Positions 1-6,813 of a stretch of DNA of 12,516 nt are shown here, piece by piece. Location of the stretch: contig CAIYNH010000731.1 in NCBI GenBank assembly GCA_903927495.1, forward strand, positions 1-12,516, written 5' to 3'. The stretch is from an uncultured beta proteobacterium. GTDB lineage: Bacteria > Pseudomonadota > Gammaproteobacteria > Burkholderiales > Burkholderiaceae_C. Position numbers and translations under genes: made by a program. Position 1 is the stretch's first letter. Every line of letters starts with the position of its first letter. Under the pieces are notes generated by a model. That model was given only the letters and a program-made list of their open reading frames with translations. It ran no database searches and had not been told where the DNA came from.

Positions 1-129
1 ATATTTATTAAAAAAACGCTCTATAAAAATATCGTTCTCAAGCAATCCCCGACGGCAACGCCACCTCAATTTACTTAACTCACGTTGACCAATCAGGGTG
101 TCCAAGGCAGGCACGACAGCACTATTCAT
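1..129 (-). CDS. sdhE: FAD assembly factor SdhE (partial, N-terminal 43 residues)
   Basis: SdhE (DUF339 family, also called YgfY/CptB) is a small cytoplasmic protein that promotes covalent attachment of FAD to SdhA. Reading leftward from an ATG at 129, 43 codons stay open to the window edge. They contain the family signature WRCRRGLLENDIFIERFF at about residues 23-40; its RGxxE core (R28, G29, E32) is the conserved flavinylation motif known for the family. The full protein is usually about 80-100 residues, so roughly half is here. The start lies 6 bases after the sdhB stop, which suggests translational coupling as the last visible gene of an sdhCDABE operon; no strong Shine-Dalgarno is visible. 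The motif and the position directly after sdhB make the call quite safe despite truncation. Confidence 0.88.
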   Translation of the reverse strand, partial: MNSAVVPALDTLIGQRELSKLRWRCRRGLLENDIFIERFFNKY

Positions 130-135
130 ACGGGA

Positions 136-840
136 TCAGAGGGCACGGCGGACCATCATTTCCTTGATTTTCCCGATAGCGACGGTGGGATTAAGCCCCT
201 TGGGACATACATCAACACAATTCATGATGGTGGTGCAGCGGAACAAGCGATACGGATCTTCAAGATTGTCCAAACGTTCACTGGTCGCCTCGTCGCGGCT
301 GTCAGATATGAACCGGTAGGCTTGAAGCAAGCCTGCCGGGCCAACAAATTTGTCGGGATTCCACCAGAACACAGGGCAACTGGTCGAGCAGCTCGCACAC
401 AGGATGCATTCGTACAAACCATTGAGCTCTTCCCGCTCTTCAGGACTTTGCAGACGCTCTTTTTCGGGCGGACGGCTGTCGTTGACGAGGTACGGTTTGA
501 TGGAGTGGTACTGCTTGAAGAACAGGGTCATGTCAACGATCAGATCACGTATCACCGGCAAACCTGGCAGGGGCTTGAGCACGATGGTATCGGGAAGCGT
601 GAGCATATTGACCAGACAAGCCAATCCGTTTTTTCCATTGATATTCATTGCGTCCGAGCCGCAAATGCCTTCGCGGCATGAACGTCGATACGAAAGTGTT
701 GGATCAATTGCCTTTAGCTTTGTCAAAACGTCGAGCAACATACGCTCACTGCCATCAAGTTCAATCTCGATGGTTTGCATATAGGGCTTGCTGTCGGTAT
801 CTGGGTTGTAGCGGTAAATTTGAACAGTACGTTTAGCCAT
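136..840 (-). CDS. sdhB: Succinate dehydrogenase iron-sulfur subunit
   Basis: SdhB carries electrons from the SdhA flavin to ubiquinone through three iron-sulfur clusters and docks on the inner face of the cytoplasmic membrane. The 234-residue protein has the usual length. The N-terminal ferredoxin domain binds [2Fe-2S] through C55, C60, D63 and C75 (SCREGICGSD...GLAC); the Asp in place of a fourth Cys is also found in E. coli SdhB. The C-terminal domain has CILCASCSTSCP (C145, C148, C151, C155) and C202, C208, C212 for the [4Fe-4S] and [3Fe-4S] clusters. FWWNPDKFVGPAG (158-170) supplies the quinone-site Trp, equivalent to E. coli W164. The ATG at 840 is preceded by AAGGAAG at good spacing. 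It follows sdhA by 84 bases and precedes sdhE by 6. Nothing is odd. Confidence 0.98.
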   Translation of the reverse strand: MAKRTVQIYRYNPDTDSKPYMQTIEIELDGSERMLLDVLTKLKAIDPTLSYRRSCREGICGSDAMNINGKNGLACLVNMLTLPDTIVLKPLPGLPVIRDLIVDMTLFFKQYHSIKPYLVNDSRPPEKERLQSPEEREELNGLYECILCASCSTSCPVFWWNPDKFVGPAGLLQAYRFISDSRDEATSERLDNLEDPYRLFRCTTIMNCVDVCPKGLNPTVAIGKIKEMMVRRAL

Positions 841-924
841 GATTTGCTTCCTTAGATGAGGACGTGCTTTGAAGGGCTGTCCAGCAATATGTCAAATGAG
901 AATTAAAGCCAGTAGAGCCGAAGT

Positions 925-2730
925 TTAGAAGGTGCGAATTTTTGGTGGCACGGAGGCGACCGTCAGTGGTTTGAGGTTCACTGGCTTGTAACTAAGGCTG
1001 TTGCTTGCCTTGTCCCATAAGGTGTGCTTGAGCCAATTGACATCATCCCGGCCCAGGGGGCAGGTGGCATCGTCAGCCGGTCGGTCGTAATCCATCACGC
1101 TGTGGGCACCACGGCATTCGTGCCGCGCCGCTGCCGACACCATGGTTGACTGTGCCACTTCAATCATGTTTTCGACTTCGAGTGCTTCAATACGCTCAGT
1201 GTTGAAGATTTGCGACTTGTCAGTCAGCTTGATATCGGTGACCCGCTGACGCAATTGGGCAATCTTGGCAACGCCTTCGTCCATGCTGGCCTGGGTTCGG
1301 AACACGCTGGCGTGCTGCTGCATGATGTCGCGCATGTCGCCGGCCACGGTCTGCGCGTATTCTCCGGTCGCTGCCGTGTTCAATCTGTCAAGTCGTCCCA
1401 GGGAAATATCCGCTGCGTTGGCCGGCAGAGGTTTATGTTCCTTGTTCTTGTTGTTGAACTCAATGATGTGCAAGCCTGCGGCACGTCCAAAAACCACGAT
1501 ATCGAGCAATGAGTTGGTGCCTAGGCGGTTTGCGCCGTGCACACTGACACATGCGCACTCGCCGACTGCGTACAGGCCATTGACGACTTCCTGTGCGCCA
1601 CTGCTGCCAGGTATGACAACTTGCCCGCTGATGTTGCTGGGGATGCCACCCATTTGATAGTGGTTGGTCGGGATCACCGGAATCGGTTCTTTTGTGATGT
1701 CGACGTTGGCGAAATTGTGGCCAATCTCAAACACGCTTGGCAAGCGAAGGGCAATCGTTTCGGCACCAAGGTGCGTCATGTCCAGGTTGATGTAGTTCTT
1801 TTTCGGACCGCAACCACGGCCTTCCTTGATTTCCTGATCCATGCATCGCGACACAAAGTCGCGTGGTGCCAAGTCTTTCATGGTTGGGGCATAACGCTCC
1901 ATAAAGCGCTCGCCGTTGCTGTTGCGCAAAATTGCGCCTTCACCACGGCAGCCTTCCGTCAGCAACACCCCTGCACCAGCAACGCCGGTGGGGTGAAACT
2001 GCCAGAACTCCATGTCCTGCAGCGGGATGTCGGCACGCGCAGCCATGCCCAAACCATCGCCCGTGTTAATGTAGGCGTTGGTAGATGCAGCAAAGATGCG
2101 ACCGGCACCGCCAGAAGCCATCATGACGCTCTTGGCTTGCAAAATATGGATCTCACCAGTTTCCATTTCGAGGGCTGTGACACCTACTACGTCGCCATCG
2201 GCATCGCGGATCAAGTCCAGTGCCATCCATTCGACGAAGAAATTGGTTCGGGCCTTGACATTTTGTTGGTAGAGGGTGTGCAGCATGGCATGCCCGGTGC
2301 GGTCTGCTGCAGCACAGGCTCGCTGCACTGGTTTTTCGCCGTAGTTGCTGGAGTGACCACCAAAAGGACGTTGATAAATGGTGCCATCTGGATTGCGGTC
2401 AAAGGGCATGCCAAAGTGCTCAAGTTCGTAAACTACTTTCGGTGCTTCACGGCACATGAACTCGATCGCATCCTGGTCACCCAGCCAGTCAGACCCCTTG
2501 ATGGTGTCATAAAAATGGTAATGCCAGTTGTCTTCGGCCATGTTGCCCAAACTCGCACCAATGCCGCCCTGTGCAGCAACCGTATGCGAACGGGTCGGGA
2601 AAACCTTGGAGAGCACAGCGACATTCAGGCCGGCGTTGGCCAGTTGCAGCGATGCGCTCATGCCAGCGCCACCGGCACCAACAATAACGACATCAAATTT
2701 GCGCGTGGAAAGTTTGGAAGAAGCAGTCAT
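925..2730 (-). CDS. sdhA: Succinate dehydrogenase flavoprotein subunit
   Basis: SdhA oxidises succinate to fumarate and passes the electrons to SdhB; it is the catalytic subunit of complex II and a step of the TCA cycle. It has 601 residues, close to the usual 585-600. The Rossmann motif VIVGAGGAGMSAS (about 15-27) binds FAD. H49 in RSHTVAAQGG is the expected site of covalent flavin attachment, the reaction SdhE assists. Active-site residues align by motif with E. coli: H246 (QFHPTG), R290 (LAPRDFVSR, proton shuttle), H357 (NHYQMGG) and R402 (GANRLGTNSLLD). The ATG at 2730 is the natural start because the FAD motif begins about 15 residues in, but its Shine-Dalgarno is weak. The 105-base gap to sdhD is long for an sdh operon. 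Confidence 0.98.
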   Translation of the reverse strand: MTASSKLSTRKFDVVIVGAGGAGMSASLQLANAGLNVAVLSKVFPTRSHTVAAQGGIGASLGNMAEDNWHYHFYDTIKGSDWLGDQDAIEFMCREAPKVVYELEHFGMPFDRNPDGTIYQRPFGGHSSNYGEKPVQRACAAADRTGHAMLHTLYQQNVKARTNFFVEWMALDLIRDADGDVVGVTALEMETGEIHILQAKSVMMASGGAGRIFAASTNAYINTGDGLGMAARADIPLQDMEFWQFHPTGVAGAGVLLTEGCRGEGAILRNSNGERFMERYAPTMKDLAPRDFVSRCMDQEIKEGRGCGPKKNYINLDMTHLGAETIALRLPSVFEIGHNFANVDITKEPIPVIPTNHYQMGGIPSNISGQVVIPGSSGAQEVVNGLYAVGECACVSVHGANRLGTNSLLDIVVFGRAAGLHIIEFNNKNKEHKPLPANAADISLGRLDRLNTAATGEYAQTVAGDMRDIMQQHASVFRTQASMDEGVAKIAQLRQRVTDIKLTDKSQIFNTERIEALEVENMIEVAQSTMVSAAARHECRGAHSVMDYDRPADDATCPLGRDDVNWLKHTLWDKASNSLSYKPVNLKPLTVASVPPKIRTF

Positions 2731-2835
2731 GATTTATATTAAGTCTCGGGTTTGGGATGCGACAAGCACCAGCTTTGGTACCACTATGACAATCAATACA
2801 GGGGTCAAATGGCTGGCGCGCGACTGGCGGAAGAT

Positions 2836-3201
2836 TTACAGGCGCCACAGGGCTTGAATGGCCCAGCCAGAGCAGGAAAGCATATAGACAATGCAAAAAA
2901 CATCCAGTACAAAGCGCACGCCGTAGGGCTTGACGTAATCCTGGAAAATGTTGCGCATACCCACCCACACATGGTAGAACAGGGACAAAATGACAGCAAA
3001 TGTCAGGGATTTCATCCACTGTGCCGCAAATATTCCGCTCCACAATTCATAGCTAATTGGGCCCTTGCTGAAAATGAGTTGGGCCAGCACCAAAAGCGTA
3101 AACAACACCATCAACACCGCAGTTACTCGCTGCGACAACCAGTCGCGCATACCATAGTGCGCGCCAACAACCAAGCGCCTTGAACCATAATTAACAGACA
3201 T
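2836..3201 (-). CDS. sdhD: Succinate dehydrogenase membrane anchor subunit SdhD
   Basis: SdhD is one of two membrane proteins that anchor SdhAB, bind heme b and form the ubiquinone site. The 121-residue protein has three hydrophobic segments at about 25-45, 64-82 and 95-116, the usual SdhD layout. YHVWVGMRNIFQDYVKP (76-92) matches the family motif: H77 corresponds to the heme ligand H71 of E. coli SdhD, and D88-Y89 to D82-Y83, where the Tyr contacts quinone. The ATG at 3201 has a strong AGGAG 6-8 bases upstream and sits 15 bases after the sdhC stop, so the two anchors are probably translated together. Confidence 0.95.
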   Translation of the reverse strand: MSVNYGSRRLVVGAHYGMRDWLSQRVTAVLMVLFTLLVLAQLIFSKGPISYELWSGIFAAQWMKSLTFAVILSLFYHVWVGMRNIFQDYVKPYGVRFVLDVFCIVYMLSCSGWAIQALWRL

Positions 3202-3216
3202 GAATAACTCCTGAAT

Positions 3217-3660
3217 TTAGTAAAGACCGAACAGTTTGGCGCCCAGCACCAAGGTGAGGCTGATCGTGGCGACCAGTACAAATGCTGCTGATTGCCTACC
3301 AATGTCTTTGGTGACATGCTCGTGGTGGGTGTCCATCCATAGATGGCGCAGACCTGCCAAGAGGTGGTGCAGGCAGGCCCAAATCAGCCCCAGAGTGGCC
3401 AATTTCCAGATAAAACCTGGCAGACCCAGCACGCCCACCTCAAAAACTGATTTGAATTTACCGAAAGAGATCTCCGATGAGATTGAGTTGTCAAACATCC
3501 AGATGATGAACGGCATCAGAAAAAACAGAATTGCACCACTGACGCGGTGCATACCAGATGCCAGCGAAGCTAGCGGCCATCGGTAGCTGATGAGAGATTT
3601 ACCGTCAATGTTGTAGAACTCGGGTCGTTTTTTTGCTGTGGTTGCCGCTGATTCAGACAT
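3217..3660 (-). CDS. sdhC: Succinate dehydrogenase cytochrome b556 subunit SdhC
   Basis: SdhC is the second heme-b membrane anchor of complex II and the first gene of the sdh operon. I place the start at the ATG at 3660, giving 147 residues beginning MSESAATTAKKRPEFYNI; an in-frame ATG at 3720 would add 20 Arg/Lys-rich residues not expected in this family. Three hydrophobic segments lie at about 40-57, 83-104 and 124-145. SGMHRVSG (35-42) holds S35 and R39, equivalent to the quinone-site S27 and R31 of E. coli SdhC. HLLAGLRHLWMD (99-110) carries H99, equivalent to the heme ligand H84. A HTHHEH-like His cluster (DTHHEH, 110-115) follows, just after the second segment. Confidence 0.95.
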   Translation of the reverse strand: MSESAATTAKKRPEFYNIDGKSLISYRWPLASLASGMHRVSGAILFFLMPFIIWMFDNSISSEISFGKFKSVFEVGVLGLPGFIWKLATLGLIWACLHHLLAGLRHLWMDTHHEHVTKDIGRQSAAFVLVATISLTLVLGAKLFGLY

Positions 3661-3735
3661 ACGTCGCTTTCTATGTTTTGAGTAACTGCTTGGTAACCAG
3701 TGGATGCAGGCTACCGCCAAATTCTATTGCAATGC

Positions 3736-3755
3736 AGCAACGATATTGCGTTGCT
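3736..3755. repeat. 7-bp inverted repeat in the sdhC leader
   Basis: AGCAACG (3736-3742) and CGTTGCT (3749-3755) are perfect reverse complements around a 6-base centre, ATATTG. The element lies 76-95 bases upstream of the sdhC start. There is no T run on either side, so it is not an intrinsic terminator. It could be an operator half-site pair or a short hairpin in the leader mRNA. The symmetry is seen directly; its role is unknown and a repeat this short could be chance. Confidence 0.45.
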
Positions 3756-3831
3756 ACTGGCATTGGGATTTTATTTTTTGATTGATCGGCATTTGACACC
3801 GACCGTATCCATGCACTGAAAGGGGGAGTTG

Positions 3832-3867
3832 ACTGACGCAGCTCAGGTTGAATTGAGGTGCGTCAGT
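3832..3867. repeat. 9-bp inverted repeat with nested 4-bp stem between hemL and sdhC
   Basis: ACTGACGCA (3832-3840) and TGCGTCAGT (3859-3867) are perfect reverse complements. Inside the 18-base spacer, CTCA (3842-3845) pairs with TGAG (3854-3857), so RNA from either strand could fold into a 13-bp stem with one mismatch and an 8-base loop. No T run follows on either strand. Possible roles are a factor-independent pause or processing hairpin at the 3' end of hemL mRNA, or an operator for the sdh promoter. Confidence 0.6.
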
Positions 3868-3940
3868 GCTCAAGAATATGCCGTCAAAATTCACATATAA
3901 AAGATGTGCCAAGAGCTTACCTAGCAAGCGTTATAAGCTA

Positions 3941-5251
3941 TTACTTCAATAGTAATTGAAAAACTTCTTGTGCCGCCACAACCGTGGCTTCAATGTCGCT
4001 ATCGGTGTGAGCAGCGCTGACGAATCCGGCCTCGTACAGCGCCGGTGCAATGTAGACACCCCGGTCCAGCAGGCCGTGAAAGAGCTGGTTGAATCCGGCG
4101 CTGTCGGTTTTCATCACTTGAGCGTAGTTCTGGGGTAGTTTTTCCAGCAGATAAAACCCCATCATGCCGCCTTCGCTGTCGCCGCAAAATGGTATTCCTG
4201 CAGCAGTTGCGGCTTGACTCATGCCGTTGATCAGTGCGCGGGTTTTTTGTGCCAATGCGTCATAAAAACCGGGCTTGCTGATCTCTTTGAGCGTAGCCAA
4301 GCCACACGCAGTTGCCACCGGGTTGCCGGACAGTGTGCCAGCCTGATAGACGCTGCCTAGTGGGGCCAGATGTTCCATCACAGCCCGCTTGGCACCAAAG
4401 GCCGCTAGCGGCATGCCGCCACCAATAACCTTGCCCATTACGGTCATGTCGGGCTCAAAACCCGGAATGGCTTGGGCATAAACGCTTTGCGCACCACCCA
4501 GTGCGACCCGAAAGCCGGTCATCACTTCATCAAATACCAACAAACTGCCGTGCTCGGTGCAAAGCTCCCGGCAGCGCTTGACAAATGGCACAGAAGCCCG
4601 CACAAAGTTCATGTTGCCGCAAATTGGCTCCATCATGAGGCAGGCGATTTCTCGGCCTTGCAGGGCGAAAGCTTCTTCCAGTTGCTGAATATTGTTGTAC
4701 TCCAGCACGACCGTGTGCTGAACCACTTCGGCCGGAACTCCGGCGCTGGTGGGGTTGCCAAAAGTGGCCAGACCAGAGCCGGCCTTGACCAACAACGCAT
4801 CGGCATGGCCGTGATAACAACCTTCAAATTTGATTAACTTGCTGCGTCCGGTGGCACCGCGCGCCAGACGGATGGTGCTCATGGCGGCTTCTGTACCAGA
4901 ACTGACCAGGCGGACCATGTCCATGCTGGGCACCAGGCGCAAAATTTCTTCTGCGAGTTCGACCTCACGCTCGGTCGGTGCACCATATGAAAAACCTTCT
5001 AGTACAGCCTTTTGCACAGCTTCAACCACTGCCGGGTGTCCATGACCGAGAATCATTGGCCCCCAGGAACCTATGTAGTCGGTGTAGCGCTGGCCATTGG
5101 CATCCCAAATGTAGGCACCTTGGGCGCGCTGAATAAATCGTGGTGTACCGCCGACAGCACGAAAGGCGCGCACCGGAGAATTGACACCTCCCGGAATGAC
5201 TTTTTTGGCGCGATCAAACAGGGCTTGGTTGAGATCGGTAATGTGTGGCAT
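3941..5251 (-). CDS. hemL: Glutamate-1-semialdehyde 2,1-aminomutase
   Basis: HemL converts glutamate-1-semialdehyde to 5-aminolevulinate, the last step of the C5 route to tetrapyrroles, using pyridoxal phosphate in the cytoplasm. The 436-residue protein has family length. It opens with the characteristic [16 protein letters not shown] (15-30). The fold-type-I aminotransferase features are clear: SSGTEAAM (118-124) for the PLP phosphate, D241 in FDEVMTGFR for the pyridine nitrogen, and K274 in [10 protein letters not shown] as the Schiff-base lysine. The ATG at 5251 has AGGA about 11 bases upstream, a rather long spacing. It is transcribed away from pilG and toward sdhC. The K274 context and N-terminal motif separate it from other class III aminotransferases. 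Confidence 0.98.
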   Translation of the reverse strand: MPHITDLNQALFDRAKKVIPGGVNSPVRAFRAVGGTPRFIQRAQGAYIWDANGQRYTDYIGSWGPMILGHGHPAVVEAVQKAVLEGFSYGAPTEREVELAEEILRLVPSMDMVRLVSSGTEAAMSTIRLARGATGRSKLIKFEGCYHGHADALLVKAGSGLATFGNPTSAGVPAEVVQHTVVLEYNNIQQLEEAFALQGREIACLMMEPICGNMNFVRASVPFVKRCRELCTEHGSLLVFDEVMTGFRVALGGAQSVYAQAIPGFEPDMTVMGKVIGGGMPLAAFGAKRAVMEHLAPLGSVYQAGTLSGNPVATACGLATLKEISKPGFYDALAQKTRALINGMSQAATAAGIPFCGDSEGGMMGFYLLEKLPQNYAQVMKTDSAGFNQLFHGLLDRGVYIAPALYEAGFVSAAHTDSDIEATVVAAQEVFQLLLK

Positions 5252-5483
5252 AGGGAGAGTGTTCCTGTTGGCTGGGTATCAAAGAAAAGATAGGTCTGGG
5301 TTACAGCTTGAGTTAAGCTTTTTTCTTCAGGCAGAATAGCGCTATCGATTGCGGCGGTGAATTCAATCCCGTAGGCCGAACTGCTTCATGATTGCATTCT
5401 ATTTGAAGGTGCGGTGCTGCCAAGTTGCATCATCAGTGCAAAAGTATTGCCGGTGGTTAATAGTCAATTCAGGAGTGAATCTG
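5252..5483. promoter_or_regulatory. Divergent promoter region between hemL and pilG
   Basis: hemL leaves to the left and pilG to the right, so these 232 bases must carry promoters for both. On the plus strand, TTGAGT (5308-5313) and CAGAAT (5332-5337) are 18 bases apart and make a mediocre sigma-70 candidate for pilG. On the minus strand, TTAACT and TATCTT, also 18 apart, lie about 30-60 bases upstream of hemL. Both matches are 4 of 6 per hexamer and should be read as candidates only. I see no gene here; the pilG frame opens further upstream but without a plausible start. Confidence 0.45.
5471..5475 (+). promoter_or_regulatory. Shine-Dalgarno that sets the pilG start
   Basis: AGGAG lies 8 bases before the GTG at 5484. 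This is the best-placed ribosome site in the region and decides for the 132-residue PilG rather than a form starting at the ATG at 5388, which would add 32 residues of no recognisable receiver sequence. Confidence 0.75.
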
Positions 5484-5882
5484 GTGAATACGACAGGGCC
5501 AAATTTGAAGATTCTGGTGGTTGATGACAGCAATACCATCCGGCGCAGTGCCGAAATTTTTCTCAAGGCCGGCGGGCATGATGTGCTGCTGGCGGAGGAC
5601 GGTTTTGATGCCTTGGCAAAGGTCAGCGACTATCATCCTGATCTGATTTTTTGTGACATTCTGATGCCCCGCTTGGACGGCTATCAGACATGCGCCATCA
5701 TCAAGCGAAACACCAAGTTTGCCAATGTGCCGATTGTGATGCTGTCGTCCAAGGATGGCGTTTTTGACAAGGCCCGCGGTCGCATGGTCGGCGCGCAGGA
5801 TTATTTAACCAAACCATTTGCCAAAGATCAGCTGTTATTGGCAGTCGAACAGTTTAGTGCCGTAGTGCAAGGAGACCTTTAG
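5484..5882 (+). CDS. pilG: Twitching motility response regulator PilG
   Basis: PilG is a single-domain (CheY-like) receiver phosphorylated by the ChpA kinase; in Pseudomonas it promotes pilus extension and helps activate cAMP synthesis. With the GTG start it has 132 residues. Receiver landmarks are present: acidic pair D14-D15 (LVVDDSNTIRRSAE), phospho-acceptor D58 (IFCDILMPRLDGY), S88/S89 in MLSSKD, and K110 in YLTKPF. NTIRRSAEIFLKAGGHDV is a PilG-type helix 1. There is no output domain, so it acts by protein contact. The stop TAG shares its last base with the GTG of pilH, indicating translational coupling. It could be called a generic receiver in isolation; the pilHIJ-chpA neighbourhood fixes the name. 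Confidence 0.92.
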   Translation: MNTTGPNLKILVVDDSNTIRRSAEIFLKAGGHDVLLAEDGFDALAKVSDYHPDLIFCDILMPRLDGYQTCAIIKRNTKFANVPIVMLSSKDGVFDKARGRMVGAQDYLTKPFAKDQLLLAVEQFSAVVQGDL

Positions 5883-6247
5883 TGGCTATTCATAAAGTAC
5901 TCGTCATTGACGATTCAAAAACAGAGTTAATGTATTTGACCGATATTTTGCAGAAAAAGGGCTTCTTCGTGCGCACTGCCGAAGGGGCGGAGGAAGCGCT
6001 ACTGCGCTTGGCCGACGACAAACCAGATCTGATTCTGATGGATGTTGTGATGCCCGGGCAAAATGGTTTCCAGTTAACGCGTTCGATCAACCGAACACCT
6101 GCCTATGCTGATATTCCAATCATCATGTGCACCAGCAAAAACCTGGAAACTGATCGGGTCTGGGGTTTACGCCAGGGCGCTAAAGACTACATCACCAAAC
6201 CTGTGAATGCCCTTGAGTTGTTGGAAAAAATCAAGGCGTTGAACTAG
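5882..6247 (+). CDS. pilH: Twitching motility response regulator PilH
   Basis: PilH is the second CheY-like regulator of the Pil-Chp pathway; in Pseudomonas it counteracts PilG, either acting on retraction or as a phosphate sink. The 121-residue protein is one receiver domain with D10-D11 (VLVIDDSKTE), phospho-acceptor D54 (ILMDVVMPGQNGF), T84-S85 (MCTSK) and K106 (YITKPV). The WGLRQGAKDYITKPV stretch (94-107) is typical of PilH. It starts at GTG, overlapping the pilG stop by one base, with AAGGAG 7 bases upstream inside the pilG end. pilI follows 14 bases after its stop. Confidence 0.92.
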   Translation: MAIHKVLVIDDSKTELMYLTDILQKKGFFVRTAEGAEEALLRLADDKPDLILMDVVMPGQNGFQLTRSINRTPAYADIPIIMCTSKNLETDRVWGLRQGAKDYITKPVNALELLEKIKALN

Positions 6248-6261
6248 TCTGACCAAGACCC

Positions 6262-6792
6262 ATGGCAAATAGAGAAGCGCTTAGAGAACTTCAGGCACGT
6301 TTGGCCAATCGCCTTCAGGCGGCTCGCTTCGAAGGCCAGTCAGCCTCATGGTTGGCAGTCAGGGTCGGGCCAATTAATGCACTGTTCCCGCTAGCGCAGT
6401 CGGGGGAAATATTCCCATTGCCCGCCATTACACCGGTACCCTATGTGCGCGCTTGGTTTTCAGGTGTGGTTAATTTGCGCGGTGGTCTTTATGGGGTAGT
6501 TGATTTGGCCAGTTTTATGGGTGATGCCCATGCTCGTGTCCGAACCGAGCAGTCCATTTCCGAGTCGAGTCTGGTTACATTTAATGCTGATTTGGAACTC
6601 AATTGCGCGCTGATTGTTGATGGGTTGGCCGGGTTGCGACGGCAAGATTCATTTGTCAGTTCGAAAGCGCCGGCGACTGGTGCGCCAGCCTACTTTGGCA
6701 ATCAATTTTTTGACTCGGGTGGGGTGCAATGGCAGGAAATCAATCTGCGTGCATTGTCCCAATTTCCCGAATTCCTGATTATTTCTGCATGA
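6262..6792 (+). CDS. pilI: Pil-Chp CheW-like adaptor PilI
   Basis: PilI is the CheW-type coupling protein that links the receptor PilJ to the kinase ChpA at the membrane. The 176-residue protein matches PilI length in other species. After a short basic N-terminal helix (about 1-25, RELQARLANRLQAARF) comes one CheW domain (about 28-175). FSGVVNLRGGLYGVVDLASFMG (66-87) is the conserved CheW core, with the NLRG turn that contacts kinase and receptor. It has no membrane segment. The ATG at 6262 lies 14 bases after pilH but no good Shine-Dalgarno is visible, so translation may depend on coupling. CheW alone would be ambiguous; its place between pilH and pilJ supports the name. Confidence 0.9.
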   Translation: MANREALRELQARLANRLQAARFEGQSASWLAVRVGPINALFPLAQSGEIFPLPAITPVPYVRAWFSGVVNLRGGLYGVVDLASFMGDAHARVRTEQSISESSLVTFNADLELNCALIVDGLAGLRRQDSFVSSKAPATGAPAYFGNQFFDSGGVQWQEINLRALSQFPEFLIISA

Positions 6793-6813
6793 ATTTCTAC
6801 TTGGGGTTAAGTT

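Larger units (their letters stand above)
3661..3940 (-). promoter_or_regulatory. hemL-sdhC intergenic region, probable sdh leader/promoter
   Basis: This 280-base stretch separates the hemL stop from the sdhC start and has no convincing gene on either strand. As the only long gap upstream of sdhC it should hold the sdh promoter, but I found no minus-strand -35/-10 pair good enough to place. It contains two inverted repeats, listed separately at 3736-3755 and 3832-3867. A weaker 6-bp repeat (3914-3919 with 3934-3939) just past the hemL stop has no U tract. No clear intrinsic terminator for hemL is visible, so read-through into sdh remains possible. Confidence 0.5.

Noticed and set aside
85..681. 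198-codon open frame on the plus strand opposite sdhB
   Set aside because: Antisense shadow of sdhB, whose seven cluster cysteines and D63 are intact on the minus strand.
1537..2742. 401-codon open frame on the plus strand opposite sdhA
   Set aside because: It lies wholly antisense to a fully supported sdhA. The product is low in recognisable motifs and rich in His/Cys/Val patterns typical of a reversed GC-rich gene. No promoter or ribosome site supports it.
3793..3798. Consensus TTGACA on the plus strand between sdhC and hemL
   Set aside because: No suitable -10 follows at 16-18 bases and no plus-strand gene lies downstream, so it is likely chance.
3914..3939. 6-bp inverted repeat just past the hemL stop as a terminator
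   Set aside because: The stem is short and AT-containing, the loop is 14 bases, and no U tract follows on the minus strand.
5305..5324. AGCTT/AAGCT hairpin followed by six Ts on the plus strand
   Set aside because: It looks like a small intrinsic terminator, but the stem is only 5 bp and no plus-strand gene ends upstream of it; hemL runs the other way.
5388..5483. Upstream ATG that would extend PilG by 32 residues
   Set aside because: The extra residues (Cys- and Val-rich) do not resemble any receiver N-terminus, while the GTG at 5484 has AGGAG at 8 bases and gives D58 as the phospho-site, the position I recall for Pseudomonas PilG.
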